Shown here: positions 34,328-45,644 of the stretch, piece after piece
How positions within the stretch are numbered: position 1 is the first letter of the stretch
Layout: each line of letters opens with the position of its first letter
Assembly (NCBI RefSeq): GCF_013466605.1
Contig: NZ_CP059162.1
Location: forward strand, 6,510,001-6,574,000
Source of the DNA: Pseudomonas chlororaphis subsp. aurantiaca
Lineage (GTDB): Bacteria > Pseudomonadota > Gammaproteobacteria > Pseudomonadales > Pseudomonadaceae
Length of the DNA: 64,000 nucleotides
Reading direction: 5' to 3'
Notes under the pieces: model-generated
Seen by the model: the letters and a program-made list of their open reading frames with translations, nothing else
Database searches by the model: none
What the model was told of the DNA's origin: nothing
Position numbers and translations under genes: made by a program

Positions 34328-35240
34328 TCCTTGCCCTCCATTTCTTTGGCCTGACTGCGGTTGAAGAGGATGATCGGCACAATCAGGATCGCCAGCATCA
34401 CCACTGCCAGGGCCGACGCCACCGGCCAGTCACGGTTGTTGAAGAACTCTTGCCAGAGCACTTTACCGATCATCAGGGTTTCCGGACCGCCGAGCAGTTC
34501 CGGGATCACGAACTCGCCCACCACCGGGATGAACACCAGCATGCAGCCGGCGATGATGCCGTTCTTCGACAGCGGCACGGTGATTTTCCAGAAACTGTTG
34601 AAGGTGCTCGAACCCAGGTCCGAGGCGGCTTCCAGCAGGCTGGTATCGTGCTTCACCAGGTTGGCGTAGAGCGGCAGGATCATGAACGGCAGGTACGAAT
34701 AGACCACGCCGATGTACACCGCCAGGTTGGTGTTGAGGATCTGCAGCGGCTCGTCGATCAAGCCCATGCTCATCAGGAAGCCGTTGAGCAGGCCGTTGTT
34801 GCTGAGGATGCCCATCCAGGCGTAGACGCGGATCAGGATCGCGGTCCAGGTCGGCATCATGATCAGCAGCACCAGCACGGTCTGCAGCTCTTTGCGGGCG
34901 CTGGCGATGGCATAGGCCATCGGGTAGCCGATCAGCAGGCACAGCAGCGTGCTGAAGAACGCCATCTTCAGCGAGCCGAGGTAGGCGGCGATGTACAACT
35001 CGTCGTCGCCGAGCATCGCGTAGTTGCCCAGGTTGAGCAGCACCTGCAGCTTCTGGTCGATGAAGCTGTAGATCTCGGTGTACGGCGGAATGGCCACGTC
35101 CGCTTCGGCGAAGCTGATCTTCAGGACGATGAAGAACGGCAGCATGAAGAACAGGAACAGCCAGAGGAACGGGACCCCGATGACCAGCTGGCGGCCACCG
35201 GGAATTATTCGATTGAGGCGGCGCTTGAGCTTTCGCATGT

Positions 35241-35244
<4 letters not shown>
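34324..35244 (-). CDS. spuG: Polyamine ABC transporter permease
   Basis: Inner-membrane permease of 306 residues, PotH/SpuG type, partner of SpuH. Hydrophobic helices begin near residue 19 (VIGVPFLWLFLFF), and the EAA loop reads TSLLEAASDLGSSTFNSF. ATG 35242-35244 overlaps the spuF stop as ATGA, so I prefer it to an in-frame start 33 bases earlier. The short ATGA overlaps on both ends fix the reading order spuF-spuG-spuH. Confidence 0.95.
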
Positions 35245-36383
<1,139 letters not shown>

Positions 36384-36454
36384 TTACGAAACTCCCAACA
36401 GAATTTGCAGTTCGCCCCATGCGGGCGAACTCTGGATAGTTTGAGCGATTGACA

Positions 36455-37588
<1,134 letters not shown>

Positions 37589-37735
37589 CTACATGACAGC
37601 CAAGAGCTGCCCAGCAACAAAACCGGCGCGCAACTTACCTTCGATAAACCGATCCAGCAAAACTTTCTGTCATTTAATTGCACCGCTGACCGCCCTCGCG
37701 GGGACGACAGCCAGCGGTTGCTGCCTCAAACCGGT

Positions 37736-38845
37736 TTATTTGCCGGATTTGATCTTGGTCCAGCTGCGGGTCAACTCACGCTGGGTAGCGGCCGGCAGAT
37801 CGGCGATCGCATACAGCTTGGCCTGCACGTCGGCTGGCGGGTAGATGCCCGGATCGCTGGTGATGTCCTTTTCCACCAGCGCCGTTGCGGCGGCGTTGCC
37901 GTTCGGGAAACGCACGGCATTGGTGATGCTGGCCATGACTTCAGGCTTCTGCAGGTAGGTCATGAACTTGTAGGCGCCCTCGACGTTTTCCGCATCCTTG
38001 GGGATAGCGACCATGTCGTAGAAGGTGCCGGCGCCTTCTTTCGGAATGACGTAGCTGACTTTCACCTTGTCGCCGGCTTCGGCGGCACGGGACTTGGCCT
38101 GCTGGACGTCACCCGAGTAACCGACCGCTACGCAGATGTTGCCGTTGGCCAGGTCCGAGATGTACTTGGAGGAGTGGAAATAGGTGATCGAAGGACGGAT
38201 CTTGAGGAACAGCTCTTCGGCTTTCTTGATGTCGTCTTTCTTCTGGCTGTCGGTCGGCAGGCCCAGGTAATGCAGGGCGACCGGGATCATTTCGGTTGGC
38301 GAGTCGAGGAAGCTCACGCCGCAGCCCTTGAGCTTGGCGATGTTCTCGGGCTTGAGCAGGGTATCCCAGGAATCGATCTTGTCGACGCCCAGCGCAGCCT
38401 TGACCTTCTCCGGGTTGTAACCGATGCCGATGGAACCCCACATGTATGGGAAAGCATGCTTGTTGCCCGGGTCACTGACCGAAACCGCCTTGAGCAGATC
38501 CTGGTTCAGGTTTTTCCAGTTGGGCAACTTGGAGACGTCCAGCTCCTGATAGACACCGGCCTTGATCTGCTTGGCCAGGAAGTTGTTCGATGGCACGACC
38601 ACGTCGTAACCGGACTTGCCTGCCAGCAGTTTGGCTTCCAGGGTCTCGTTGCTATCGAAAACGTCGTAGACCACCTTGATCCCGGACTCTTTCTCGAAGT
38701 TCGCGATGGTGTCAGGTGCGATGTAGTCGGACCAGTTGTAAACGTGCAGCACCTTGTCGTCTGCCTGGGCCACTGCCGCCATCGCGCCCATCAGGGACAT
38801 GGCGAGGAGGGTCTTGCCAGCTTTCTTCATACCTATTGCCTTCAT
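37736..38845 (-). CDS. spuD: Putrescine-preferring periplasmic polyamine-binding protein
   Basis: Periplasmic binding protein of 369 residues with signal peptide ending AVAQA before DDKVL. The motifs [32 protein letters not shown] and [11 protein letters not shown] match SpuD. ATG 38843-38845 has GGAG 8 bases upstream; ATG 38830 is an alternative. It resembles the adjacent SpuE closely, an old tandem duplication. A possible Hfq/Crc A-rich site lies just before its ribosome-binding site. Confidence 0.93.
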   Translation of the reverse strand: MKAIGMKKAGKTLLAMSLMGAMAAVAQADDKVLHVYNWSDYIAPDTIANFEKESGIKVVYDVFDSNETLEAKLLAGKSGYDVVVPSNNFLAKQIKAGVYQELDVSKLPNWKNLNQDLLKAVSVSDPGNKHAFPYMWGSIGIGYNPEKVKAALGVDKIDSWDTLLKPENIAKLKGCGVSFLDSPTEMIPVALHYLGLPTDSQKKDDIKKAEELFLKIRPSITYFHSSKYISDLANGNICVAVGYSGDVQQAKSRAAEAGDKVKVSYVIPKEGAGTFYDMVAIPKDAENVEGAYKFMTYLQKPEVMASITNAVRFPNGNAAATALVEKDITSDPGIYPPADVQAKLYAIADLPAATQRELTRSWTKIKSGK

Positions 38846-38859
38846 GCGTCATGCTCCAA

Positions 38860-38867
38860 TTATTCTT
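38860..38867 (-). promoter_or_regulatory. Candidate Hfq/Crc-binding A-rich motif in the spuD leader
   Basis: On the minus strand AAGAATAA fits the AANAANAA catabolite-activity pattern and directly precedes TTGGAG, the spuD ribosome-binding site. In Pseudomonas, Hfq with Crc blocks translation at such sites during carbon catabolite repression. The match is short and could be chance. Confidence 0.4.
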
Positions 38868-39015
38868 TTTAACCTTGTGTTCAGCGACCGGTTGCCAGGC
38901 AACTAAAAACAGGCGGTAGTCTGGCAAGTTCCAAGGCGGGCTTTCAACAGAAGACCCATCCTTTATGGCCGCCCCGAGTGAAGTACCGCAGGGTACTTCG
39001 CTCAGAGCCTAGCAC

Positions 39016-40380
39016 TTAGCCCTGCAACGCACTCAAGGTCAGGTCCAGGCACTTGCGGGCCTTGCTCACCAGCTCATCGATCTCCTCCTTGGTGATCACC
39101 AGGGGCGGAGCAATGATCATGGTGTCGCCCACGGCGCGCATGATCAGGCCGTTGTCGAAGCAGAACTGCCGGCAGATCATGCCGACGCCTTTTCCGACAT
39201 ACCGCGCACGGGTGGCCTTGTCCTGAACCAGCTCGATGGCACCCAACAGGCCGACTCCGCGAACCTCACCCACCAGCGGGTGATCGTTCAGTTCCCGCAG
39301 ACGTTTCTGCAAATAAGGTGCCGTTTCTGCCTTGACGCGCTCGATAATTTTTTCGTCGCGCATGATGCGGATGTTTTCCAGGGCCACGGCGGCGGCCACC
39401 GGGTGCCCGGAATAGGTGAAACCGTGGTTGAAATCGCCGCCCTCGTTGAGCACCGCCACCACTTCGTCGCGCACCACCAGGCCACCCATGGGGATGTAGC
39501 CGGAGGTCAGGCCCTTGGCGATGGTCATCATGTCCGGCTTGAGGTCGTAGAAATCGCTACCGAACCACTCACCGGTACGCCCGAAACCACAGATCACCTC
39601 GTCGGCGACGAACAGGATGTCGTACTTGGCGAGGATTTCCTTGATTCGCGGCCAGTAGCTTTCCGGCGGAACGATCACGCCGCCCGCGCCCTGGATCGGC
39701 TCGGCAATGAAGGCGCCGACGTTATCGATGCCGACTTCGAGAATCTTCTCTTCCAGTTGGTTGGCCACCCAGATCCCGAACTCGTCCGGGGTCATGTCGC
39801 CGCCTTCACCGAACCAGTAAGGCTGCGGAATGTGCACGATGCCCGGGATCGGCAAGTCGCCCTGTTCGTGCATGTAGGTCATGCCGCCCAGGCTCGCGCC
39901 GGCCACGGTGGAACCGTGATAGCCGTTTACCCGGCTGATGATGGTTTTCTTCTTCGGCTGGCCCTTGATCGCCCAGTAGTGGCGAACCATGCGCAGCATG
40001 GTGTCGTTGCCTTCGGAGCCGGAACCGGTGAAGAACACATGGTTCATGCCCTGCGGGGCAACATCGGAGATGGCCTTGGCCAGTTCCAGCGCCGGCGGGT
40101 GAGCGGTCTGGAAGAACAGGTTGTAGTACGGCAGCTCGCGCATCTGCTTGCTGGCGGCTTCGACCAGTTCTTCGCGGCCGTAACCGATGGCCACGCACCA
40201 CAGCCCGGCCATGCCGTCGAGGATCTTGTTGCCCTCGCTGTCCCAGAGGTAAACGCCCTCGGCATTAGTGATGATCCGCGGCCCCTTCTCCTTCAACTGC
40301 TTGAAGTCGCTGAACGGTGCCAGGTGGTGCTCGCTGCTGAGGGTTTGCCACTCACGGGTTTGCGGGTTGTTGCTGGTCAT
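39016..40380 (-). CDS. spuC: Putrescine/polyamine-pyruvate aminotransferase
   Basis: Cytoplasmic PLP class III aminotransferase of 454 residues. Lys289 in TIAKGLTSGYIPMGG binds PLP, and FVADEVICGFGRTGEWFG carries the conserved Asp that holds the pyridine nitrogen. SpuC transfers the amino group of putrescine or related amines to pyruvate. It lies between spuB and spuD. SpuC-like enzymes can also use beta-alanine or other omega-amines, so substrate range is inferred from context. Confidence 0.93.
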   Translation of the reverse strand: MTSNNPQTREWQTLSSEHHLAPFSDFKQLKEKGPRIITNAEGVYLWDSEGNKILDGMAGLWCVAIGYGREELVEAASKQMRELPYYNLFFQTAHPPALELAKAISDVAPQGMNHVFFTGSGSEGNDTMLRMVRHYWAIKGQPKKKTIISRVNGYHGSTVAGASLGGMTYMHEQGDLPIPGIVHIPQPYWFGEGGDMTPDEFGIWVANQLEEKILEVGIDNVGAFIAEPIQGAGGVIVPPESYWPRIKEILAKYDILFVADEVICGFGRTGEWFGSDFYDLKPDMMTIAKGLTSGYIPMGGLVVRDEVVAVLNEGGDFNHGFTYSGHPVAAAVALENIRIMRDEKIIERVKAETAPYLQKRLRELNDHPLVGEVRGVGLLGAIELVQDKATRARYVGKGVGMICRQFCFDNGLIMRAVGDTMIIAPPLVITKEEIDELVSKARKCLDLTLSALQG

Positions 40381-40437
40381 TGGAACTCTCCTAGTTTTCC
40401 GGTGAGGGCGCTGCCGGTGACGGCGGCGCCCCGCGCA

Positions 40438-41796
40438 TCAGACGGCGAAGAGCAGGAACTCCCGCTCCCACGAACTGATGACGCGCTTGAAGTTTTCATG
40501 CTCGGCCCGCTTGACCGCGACGTAGCCAGTGATGAATTTCTTGCCCAGGTATTTCTCGATGGTCTTGCTGTTTTCCATGCGCTCCAGAGCGTCCTCGATG
40601 GTCAACGGCAGGCGCAGGTTGCGGCGCTCGTAACCGCGGCCGACTACCGGCGCGCTCGGATTGTGGCCTTCGACCATGCCGATGAAACCGCACAGCAGGC
40701 TGGCGGCGATGGCCAGGTAAGGGTTGGCGTCGGCGCCCGGCAGGCGGTTTTCCACCCGGCGGTTCTGCGGCCCGGCATCCGGAACACGCAGGCCCACGGT
40801 GCGGTTCTCTTCGCCCCACTCCACGTTCACCGGCGCCGAGGTGTCCGGCAGGAAGCGGCGGAACGAGTTGACGTTGGGCGCGAACAGCGGCAGCAGCTCG
40901 GGGATGAACTTCTGCAGGCCGCCGATGTGGTTGAGGAACAGCTGGCTCATGGTCCCGTCTTCATTGGAGAAGACGTTCTTGCCGGTCTCGATGTCGATGA
41001 TGCTCTGGTGCAGGTGCATGGCGCTGCCCGGCTCGCCGGTCATCGGCTTGGCCATGAAAGTAGCGGCCACCTCATGCTTGAGCGCGGCTTCACGCATGGT
41101 GCGCTTGAACACCAGGATCTGGTCGGCCAGGGACAGGGCGTCGCCGTGACGGAAGTTGATTTCCATCTGCGCCGTGCCGTCTTCGTGGATCAGCGTGTCG
41201 AGGTCCAGTTCCTGCAGTTCGCACCAGTCGTAGACGTCCTCGAACAGCGGGTCGAATTCGTTGGCCGCTTCGATGGAGAACGACTGGCGACCGGTTTCCG
41301 GGCGACCGGAGCGGCCGACCGGTGGCTGCAACGGATAGTCCGGGTCGTCGCTGCGCTTGGTCAGGTAGAACTCCATCTCCGGCGCCACGATCGGCTGCCA
41401 GCCGTGGTCGGCGTAGAGTTTCAGGACCTTCTTGAGCACGTTGCGCGGCGACAGCTCGATCGGGTTGCCCTGCTTGTCGTAGGTGTCGTGGATCACCTGG
41501 GCGGTCGGCTCGATGGCCCAGGGCACGAGGAATACCGCGTTCTGGTCCGGACGGCAGACCATGTCGATGTCGGCCGGGTCCAGCAGTTCGTAATAGATGT
41601 CGTCTTCGACATAGTCGCCGGTCACCGTCTGCAACAGCACGCTCTCGGGCAGGCGCATGCCTTTTTCGGCAATGAACTTGTTGGTCGGCGAGATCTTGCC
41701 CCGGGTGATCCCGGTCAGGTCGCCAATCATGCATTCGACTTCTGTGATCTTGTGGTCTTTCAACCAATCGGTGAGCTGGTCGAGGTTGTTACTCAT
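40438..41796 (-). CDS. spuB: Glutamine-synthetase-family gamma-glutamylpolyamine synthetase
   Basis: Cytoplasmic ligase of 452 residues with the glutamine synthetase fold. Seen motifs: MEFYLTKR with the metal-binding Glu, AQMEINFRHGDAL, ATFMAKPMTGEPGSAMHLHQS, and NRTVGLRVPDAGPQNRRVENRLPGAD split across the active site. It ligates glutamate to an amine with ATP; the true GlnA is longer and lacks this context. The stop of spuA lies 30 bases away, so they are co-transcribed. A paralogue, SpuI, sits on the other side of spuA. Confidence 0.92.
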   Translation of the reverse strand: MSNNLDQLTDWLKDHKITEVECMIGDLTGITRGKISPTNKFIAEKGMRLPESVLLQTVTGDYVEDDIYYELLDPADIDMVCRPDQNAVFLVPWAIEPTAQVIHDTYDKQGNPIELSPRNVLKKVLKLYADHGWQPIVAPEMEFYLTKRSDDPDYPLQPPVGRSGRPETGRQSFSIEAANEFDPLFEDVYDWCELQELDLDTLIHEDGTAQMEINFRHGDALSLADQILVFKRTMREAALKHEVAATFMAKPMTGEPGSAMHLHQSIIDIETGKNVFSNEDGTMSQLFLNHIGGLQKFIPELLPLFAPNVNSFRRFLPDTSAPVNVEWGEENRTVGLRVPDAGPQNRRVENRLPGADANPYLAIAASLLCGFIGMVEGHNPSAPVVGRGYERRNLRLPLTIEDALERMENSKTIEKYLGKKFITGYVAVKRAEHENFKRVISSWEREFLLFAV

Positions 41797-41826
41797 AAAT
41801 GCCTCTAGGCGTGAGTTTCCTGGCTC

Positions 41827-42624
41827 TTATAAGCCAGGTTTTTGTGACGCATTGGCGTCGCGTTGAATTACCCGCTTGCGACAGGCATCGCCAAATGCCT
41901 GGAAGATGGCGAGGTAGTGAGGGTTAGAGCTTACCTGCCATTCAGGGTGCCATTGCACCCCCAAAGCAAAAGCCTTGCCGCCCTCGATCGGCGCCCCCTC
42001 GACGGAGAAGGCTTCAATCAACCCGTCGGGTGCCAGGGCCTCTATCTTCAGGCCCGGCGCCAGACGTTCAACGCCTTGGCCATGAATCGAATTGACCTCA
42101 ATCTGCGCCGGCAGGCCGAGACCGGCCAGCACCCCGCCCGGCTGTACATACAGCGCATGGGCCGGACCGTATTGCACTTCCACCGGCCGGCTATCGTCCT
42201 CGCGGTGGTCCATGAACGGGCCGGCTTCGTGGACCCGCTGGTGCAGGCTACCGCCGAAGGCCACGTTCATTTCCTGGAAACCGCGGCAGATCCCCAATAC
42301 CGGAACCCCGGCCGCCACCGCGGCGCGGATCAACGGCAGGGTGCTGGCATCACGGGCAGGATCGTGCGCGGTTCCCGGCGCGCTGGCGGGACCGCTATAG
42401 TGAAAAGGCTCGATATTGGAGGGTGAACCGGTAAAGAGGATGCCATCCAGACCGTCCAGAATATCGGACGGGCTCAGAATATCGGCCAGGGACGGGAGGA
42501 TCATGGGCACGCCCTTGGCTGCTACTGCCACTGCGCGGACGTACTTGTCGCCACTGATGTGATAAGCATGCAGACCGATCTGCCTAGAGCAGGCGGTGAC
42601 GCCGATTAACGGCAGGCGAGACAT
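41827..42624 (-). CDS. spuA: Gamma-glutamyl-GABA hydrolase (class I glutamine amidotransferase-like)
   Basis: Cytoplasmic hydrolase of 265 residues, PuuD family, that frees GABA from gamma-glutamyl-GABA. The triad is visible as Cys113 in GICRGFQE and His226/Glu228 in GVQWHPEW. It is the first gene of the leftward spu operon and diverges from spuI across 268 bases. Confidence 0.93.
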   Translation of the reverse strand: MSRLPLIGVTACSRQIGLHAYHISGDKYVRAVAVAAKGVPMILPSLADILSPSDILDGLDGILFTGSPSNIEPFHYSGPASAPGTAHDPARDASTLPLIRAAVAAGVPVLGICRGFQEMNVAFGGSLHQRVHEAGPFMDHREDDSRPVEVQYGPAHALYVQPGGVLAGLGLPAQIEVNSIHGQGVERLAPGLKIEALAPDGLIEAFSVEGAPIEGGKAFALGVQWHPEWQVSSNPHYLAIFQAFGDACRKRVIQRDANASQKPGL

Positions 42625-42756
42625 GAAACACCCCGGTATTATTGCTGTTATGGGTTTAAATCGAGCTTAGCCTTGTTCATTTTTTTACACAACACCCCCG
42701 TAAAAAATACAACACGGCCCGCTCAAGGCCGCGGCGGCCAAGCCCTCCGAAGCCAG

Positions 42757-42792
42757 AAAAGCGCCCCAAAAATGCCCCACAGGCGCTTTTTT
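42757..42792. other. Hairpin with flanking T-runs in the spuA-spuI divergent region
   Basis: AAAAGCGCC (42757-42765) and GGCGCTTTTTT (42782-42792) pair with a 16-base loop. It is followed by T-runs on both strands and resembles a factor-independent terminator, although no gene ends here. It could be a leader attenuator for spuI or spuA, or an insulating terminator. Confidence 0.5.
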
Positions 42793-42872
42793 AGGGCAAA
42801 AAAGGCCTCGCTTGACTTCGGCATGCCGTTCGGGTTGACTGAAACCTGAAAAGATCAATGATTGATATTTTT

Positions 42873-42880
42873 AACAACAA
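42873..42880 (+). promoter_or_regulatory. Candidate Hfq/Crc-binding motif in the spuI leader
   Basis: AACAACAA fits AAYAAYAA exactly and overlaps the AAAGGTG ribosome-binding site, with spuI ATG at 42893. That placement is typical of Hfq/Crc translational repression of catabolic genes in Pseudomonas. Confidence 0.55.
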
Positions 42881-42892
42881 AGGTGTTGCATC

Positions 42893-44269
42893 ATGTCGGT
42901 ACCCCCGCGTGCCGTTCAGCTTAACGAAGCGAACGCGTTCCTTAAGGAACATCCTGAGGTTCTGTACGTTGACCTTCTGATTGCGGATATGAATGGTGTG
43001 GTGCGCGGCAAGCGCATCGAACGCACCAGCCTCCACAAGGTTTACGAGAAAGGCATCAACCTGCCGGCCTCTTTATTTGCCCTGGATATCAACGGCTCGA
43101 CGGTGGAAAGCACCGGCCTGGGCCTGGACATCGGCGACGCCGATCGAATCTGCTATCCAATCCCCGATACCCTGTGCAATGAACCCTGGCAGAAGCGCCC
43201 CACCGCGCAACTGCTGATGACCATGCACGAACTCGAAGGCGACCCTTTCTTCGCCGACCCGCGCGAAGTGCTGCGTCAAGTCGTTGCCAAGTTCGACGAG
43301 CTGGGCCTGACCATCTGCGCCGCGTTTGAACTGGAGTTCTACCTGATCGACCAGGAGAACGTGAATGGCCGGCCACAACCGCCACGCTCGCCGATCTCCG
43401 GCAAGCGCCCGCATTCGACCCAGGTCTACCTGATCGACGACCTCGACGAATACGTCGACTGCCTGCAGGACATTCTCGAAGGCGCGAAAGAACAAGGCAT
43501 CCCGGCCGACGCCATCGTCAAGGAAAGTGCTCCGGCGCAATTCGAGGTGAACCTGCACCACGTCGCCGACCCGATCAAGGCCTGCGACTATGCGGTACTG
43601 CTCAAGCGTCTGATCAAGAACATCGCCTACGACCATGAGATGGACACCACCTTCATGGCCAAGCCTTACCCAGGCCAGGCGGGTAATGGTCTGCACGTCC
43701 ACATTTCGGTCCTGGACAAGGACGGCAAGAATATTTTTGCCAGCGAGGATCCCGAGCAGAACGCCGCACTGCGTCACGCGATCGGCGGTGTGCTCGAGAC
43801 CCTACCGGCGCAGATGGCTTTCCTCTGCCCGAACGTCAACTCCTACCGTCGTTTCGGCGCGCAGTTCTATGTGCCGAACTCGCCGAGCTGGGGCCTGGAC
43901 AACCGCACCGTCGCCCTGCGCGTACCGACCGGCTCCGCCGACGCGGTCCGCCTGGAACACCGTGTGGCCGGCGCCGACGCCAACCCGTACCTGCTGATGG
44001 CTTCGGTCCTGGCGGGTGTGCACCACGGCCTGGTCAACAAGATCGAACCGGGCGCGCCAACCGAAGGCAACTCCTACGAGCAGAACGAGCAAAGCCTGCC
44101 GAACAACCTGCGCGACGCACTGCGCGAGCTGGACGACAGCGAAGTCATGGCCAAGTACATCGACCCGAAATACATCGATATCTTCGTGGCCTGTAAGGAA
44201 AGCGAGCTGGAGGAGTTCGAACACTCGATCTCCGACCTCGAGTACAACTGGTACCTGCACACCGTGTAA
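42893..44269 (+). CDS. spuI: Glutamine-synthetase-family gamma-glutamylpolyamine synthetase
   Basis: Cytoplasmic ligase of 458 residues, the rightward member of the spu locus. GS motifs include AAFELEFYLID (metal-binding Glu), AQFEVNLHHV, DTTFMAKPYPGQAGNGLHVHIS, and NRTVALRVPTGSADAVRLEHRVAG in pieces. It should start polyamine breakdown by gamma-glutamylating putrescine, as PuuA does. ATG 42893 follows AAGGTG. It resembles SpuB but is clearly divergent, suggesting different amine preferences. A terminator follows. Confidence 0.92.
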   Translation: MSVPPRAVQLNEANAFLKEHPEVLYVDLLIADMNGVVRGKRIERTSLHKVYEKGINLPASLFALDINGSTVESTGLGLDIGDADRICYPIPDTLCNEPWQKRPTAQLLMTMHELEGDPFFADPREVLRQVVAKFDELGLTICAAFELEFYLIDQENVNGRPQPPRSPISGKRPHSTQVYLIDDLDEYVDCLQDILEGAKEQGIPADAIVKESAPAQFEVNLHHVADPIKACDYAVLLKRLIKNIAYDHEMDTTFMAKPYPGQAGNGLHVHISVLDKDGKNIFASEDPEQNAALRHAIGGVLETLPAQMAFLCPNVNSYRRFGAQFYVPNSPSWGLDNRTVALRVPTGSADAVRLEHRVAGADANPYLLMASVLAGVHHGLVNKIEPGAPTEGNSYEQNEQSLPNNLRDALRELDDSEVMAKYIDPKYIDIFVACKESELEEFEHSISDLEYNWYLHTV

Positions 44270-44285
44270 GCGGCTGTAGCCCAGA

Positions 44286-44323
44286 GAACGCCATCGGCCG
44301 CAAAGGCCCGTGGCGTTTTTTTA
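44286..44323 (+). terminator. Rho-independent terminator after spuI
   Basis: AACGCCATCGGCC and GGCCCGTGGCGTT pair with few mismatches and run into TTTTTTTA, starting about 17 bases past the spuI stop. Confidence 0.88.
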
Positions 44324-44341
44324 TGGCCGCCTTGCGGCGGA

Positions 44342-44426
44342 TCGCGGGCAAGCCTCGCTCCTACAGAATCGGTGGGACGCCATTTCTACCGCGACAGCAC
44401 CCCACACGAGCGAGGCTTGCCCGCGA
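44342..44426. repeat. REPIN, family B
   Basis: Perfect 19-base arms, TCGCGGGCAAGCCTCGCTC (44342-44360) and its complement (44408-44426), enclose 47 bases between spuI and the TetR gene. Confidence 0.9.
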
Positions 44427-44491
44427 AGGCATCCTGGCAGACAACACCCGACACGCCTCGTACAATGCCCGCTGCCCCGCAGGAGACTCCA

Positions 44492-45127
44492 ATGACACGC
44501 GTAGCCACCCCCCGCAAACCCCGCGCACGCAGCCAGGCCCGGATCGACTCGATACTCGATGCCGCCCGCACCCTGCTTGCCGCCGAGGGCGTGGCCAGCC
44601 TGTCGATCTACAGTGTGGCCGAGCGCGCGGAGATCCCGCCCTCCTCGGTCTATCACTTTTTCGCCAGCGTTCCGGCCCTGCTCGAAGCCCTGACCGCCGA
44701 CGTCCACGCCGCATTCCGCGCCTGCCTGCAAGAGCCTATCGACCACGCAGCCCTGAGCAGTTGGCACGACCTGTCGCGATTGGTCGAACAGCGCATGCTC
44801 GCCATCTACAGCGCCGACGCCGCGGCCCGCCAGCTGATCCTGGCCCAGCATGGCCTCACCGAGGTCACCCAGGCCGACCGCCAGCACGACATCGAACTGG
44901 GCGACCTGATGCACAAGCTGTTCGACCAGCACTTCCAGCTGCCGGCGCTGCCCGCGGATGTCGATGTGTTCACCCTGGCCATGGAACTGGGCGACCGCGT
45001 CTACGCGCGCTCGGTCCAGCAGCATGGGCAGATCACCGAGCGCATGGCCGAGGAAGGCATGCGGGTGTTCGATGCCTACCTGGGGTTGTACCTGCCACCT
45101 TACCTGCCCAAGCGCCCTGCCCTGTAG
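44492..45127 (+). CDS. TetR-family transcriptional regulator
   Basis: DNA-binding regulator of 211 residues. The TetR HTH lies at about 15-60 (ILDAARTLLAAEG, then IPPSSVYHFF), followed by a variable ligand domain. ATG 44492 follows GGAGACTCC. Its place beyond spuI might suggest polyamine control (P. aeruginosa AguR is a TetR protein in this neighbourhood), but the repeat block and terminator between them argue for independence. The stop codon lies inside a family A repeat arm. Confidence 0.87.
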   Translation: MTRVATPRKPRARSQARIDSILDAARTLLAAEGVASLSIYSVAERAEIPPSSVYHFFASVPALLEALTADVHAAFRACLQEPIDHAALSSWHDLSRLVEQRMLAIYSADAAARQLILAQHGLTEVTQADRQHDIELGDLMHKLFDQHFQLPALPADVDVFTLAMELGDRVYARSVQQHGQITERMAEEGMRVFDAYLGLYLPPYLPKRPAL

Positions 45128-45254
45128 CCGCTCGCCCGGCCGCAACGCGGCCGTGAAACCTGGCCATGCATTCCTTCAGGTAAACCGGTTGGCGAAGGCT
45201 GCGTCGGAATGCCGCCCACCTCGATCGCAGCCTCGCAGGCTCGGCAGCGGCTAC
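45123..45254. repeat. REPIN-like inverted structure, family A
   Basis: TGTAGCCGCTCG (45123-45134) and the opposite arm CTCGGCAGCGGCTAC (45240-45254), with inner arms GCGAAGGCTGCG and CGCAGCCTCGC. The TetR stop codon TAG is part of the first arm. Confidence 0.72.
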
Positions 45255-45321
45255 GGCAGTCATCGCCCACAAAAAAGCCCCGAAGGGCTCACGCCGTCCG
45301 GGGCCGGTTGTCGCGCATCGA

Positions 45322-45537
45322 TCACAACTTGGCGATCGACACCTCGGTGGATTTCACGAACGCGATCACTTCGCTGCCGATCGCCAGTTCCAGTTCCCGG
45401 ACCGAACGGGTGGTAATCACCGATGTGACGATGCCGGAGGCAGTCTGCACGTCGATTTCCGAGAGCACGTCGCCTTCGACGATTTCCTTGATGGTGCCTT
45501 TGAACTGGTTGCGAACGTTGATGGCCTTGATAGTCAT
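45322..45537 (-). CDS. ssuF: TOBE/Mop-type molybdopterin (oxyanion)-binding protein
   Basis: Small cytoplasmic protein of 71 residues made of a single TOBE/Mop domain (NQFKGTIKEIVEGDV, then VTSVITTRSVRELEL). Such proteins bind molybdate or similar oxyanions. In P. putida ssuF is the last gene of ssuEADCBF and is needed for growth on sulfonates; its exact role is unclear. Here it is separated from ssuB by 107 bases holding an inverted repeat. Confidence 0.88.
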   Translation of the reverse strand: MTIKAINVRNQFKGTIKEIVEGDVLSEIDVQTASGIVTSVITTRSVRELELAIGSEVIAFVKSTEVSIAKL

Positions 45538-45562
45538 ACGATTTCTCCTCGGGTCGAAATAA

Positions 45563-45639
45563 GCGGCAAGTTTCAAGCGGCAAGCTGCAAGTAAAAGCAC
45601 TCGACTCCTTCTTGCAGCTTGCAGCTCAAAGCTTGCCGC
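45563..45639. repeat. Intergenic inverted repeat, third family (GCGGCAAGCTGCAAG type)
   Basis: Arms of 29 bases (45563-45591 and 45611-45639) with about five mismatches around a 19-base loop. It lies within the ssu operon between ssuB and ssuF and differs in sequence from the other two repeat families in the window. Confidence 0.8.
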
Positions 45640-45644
45640 CGCTT

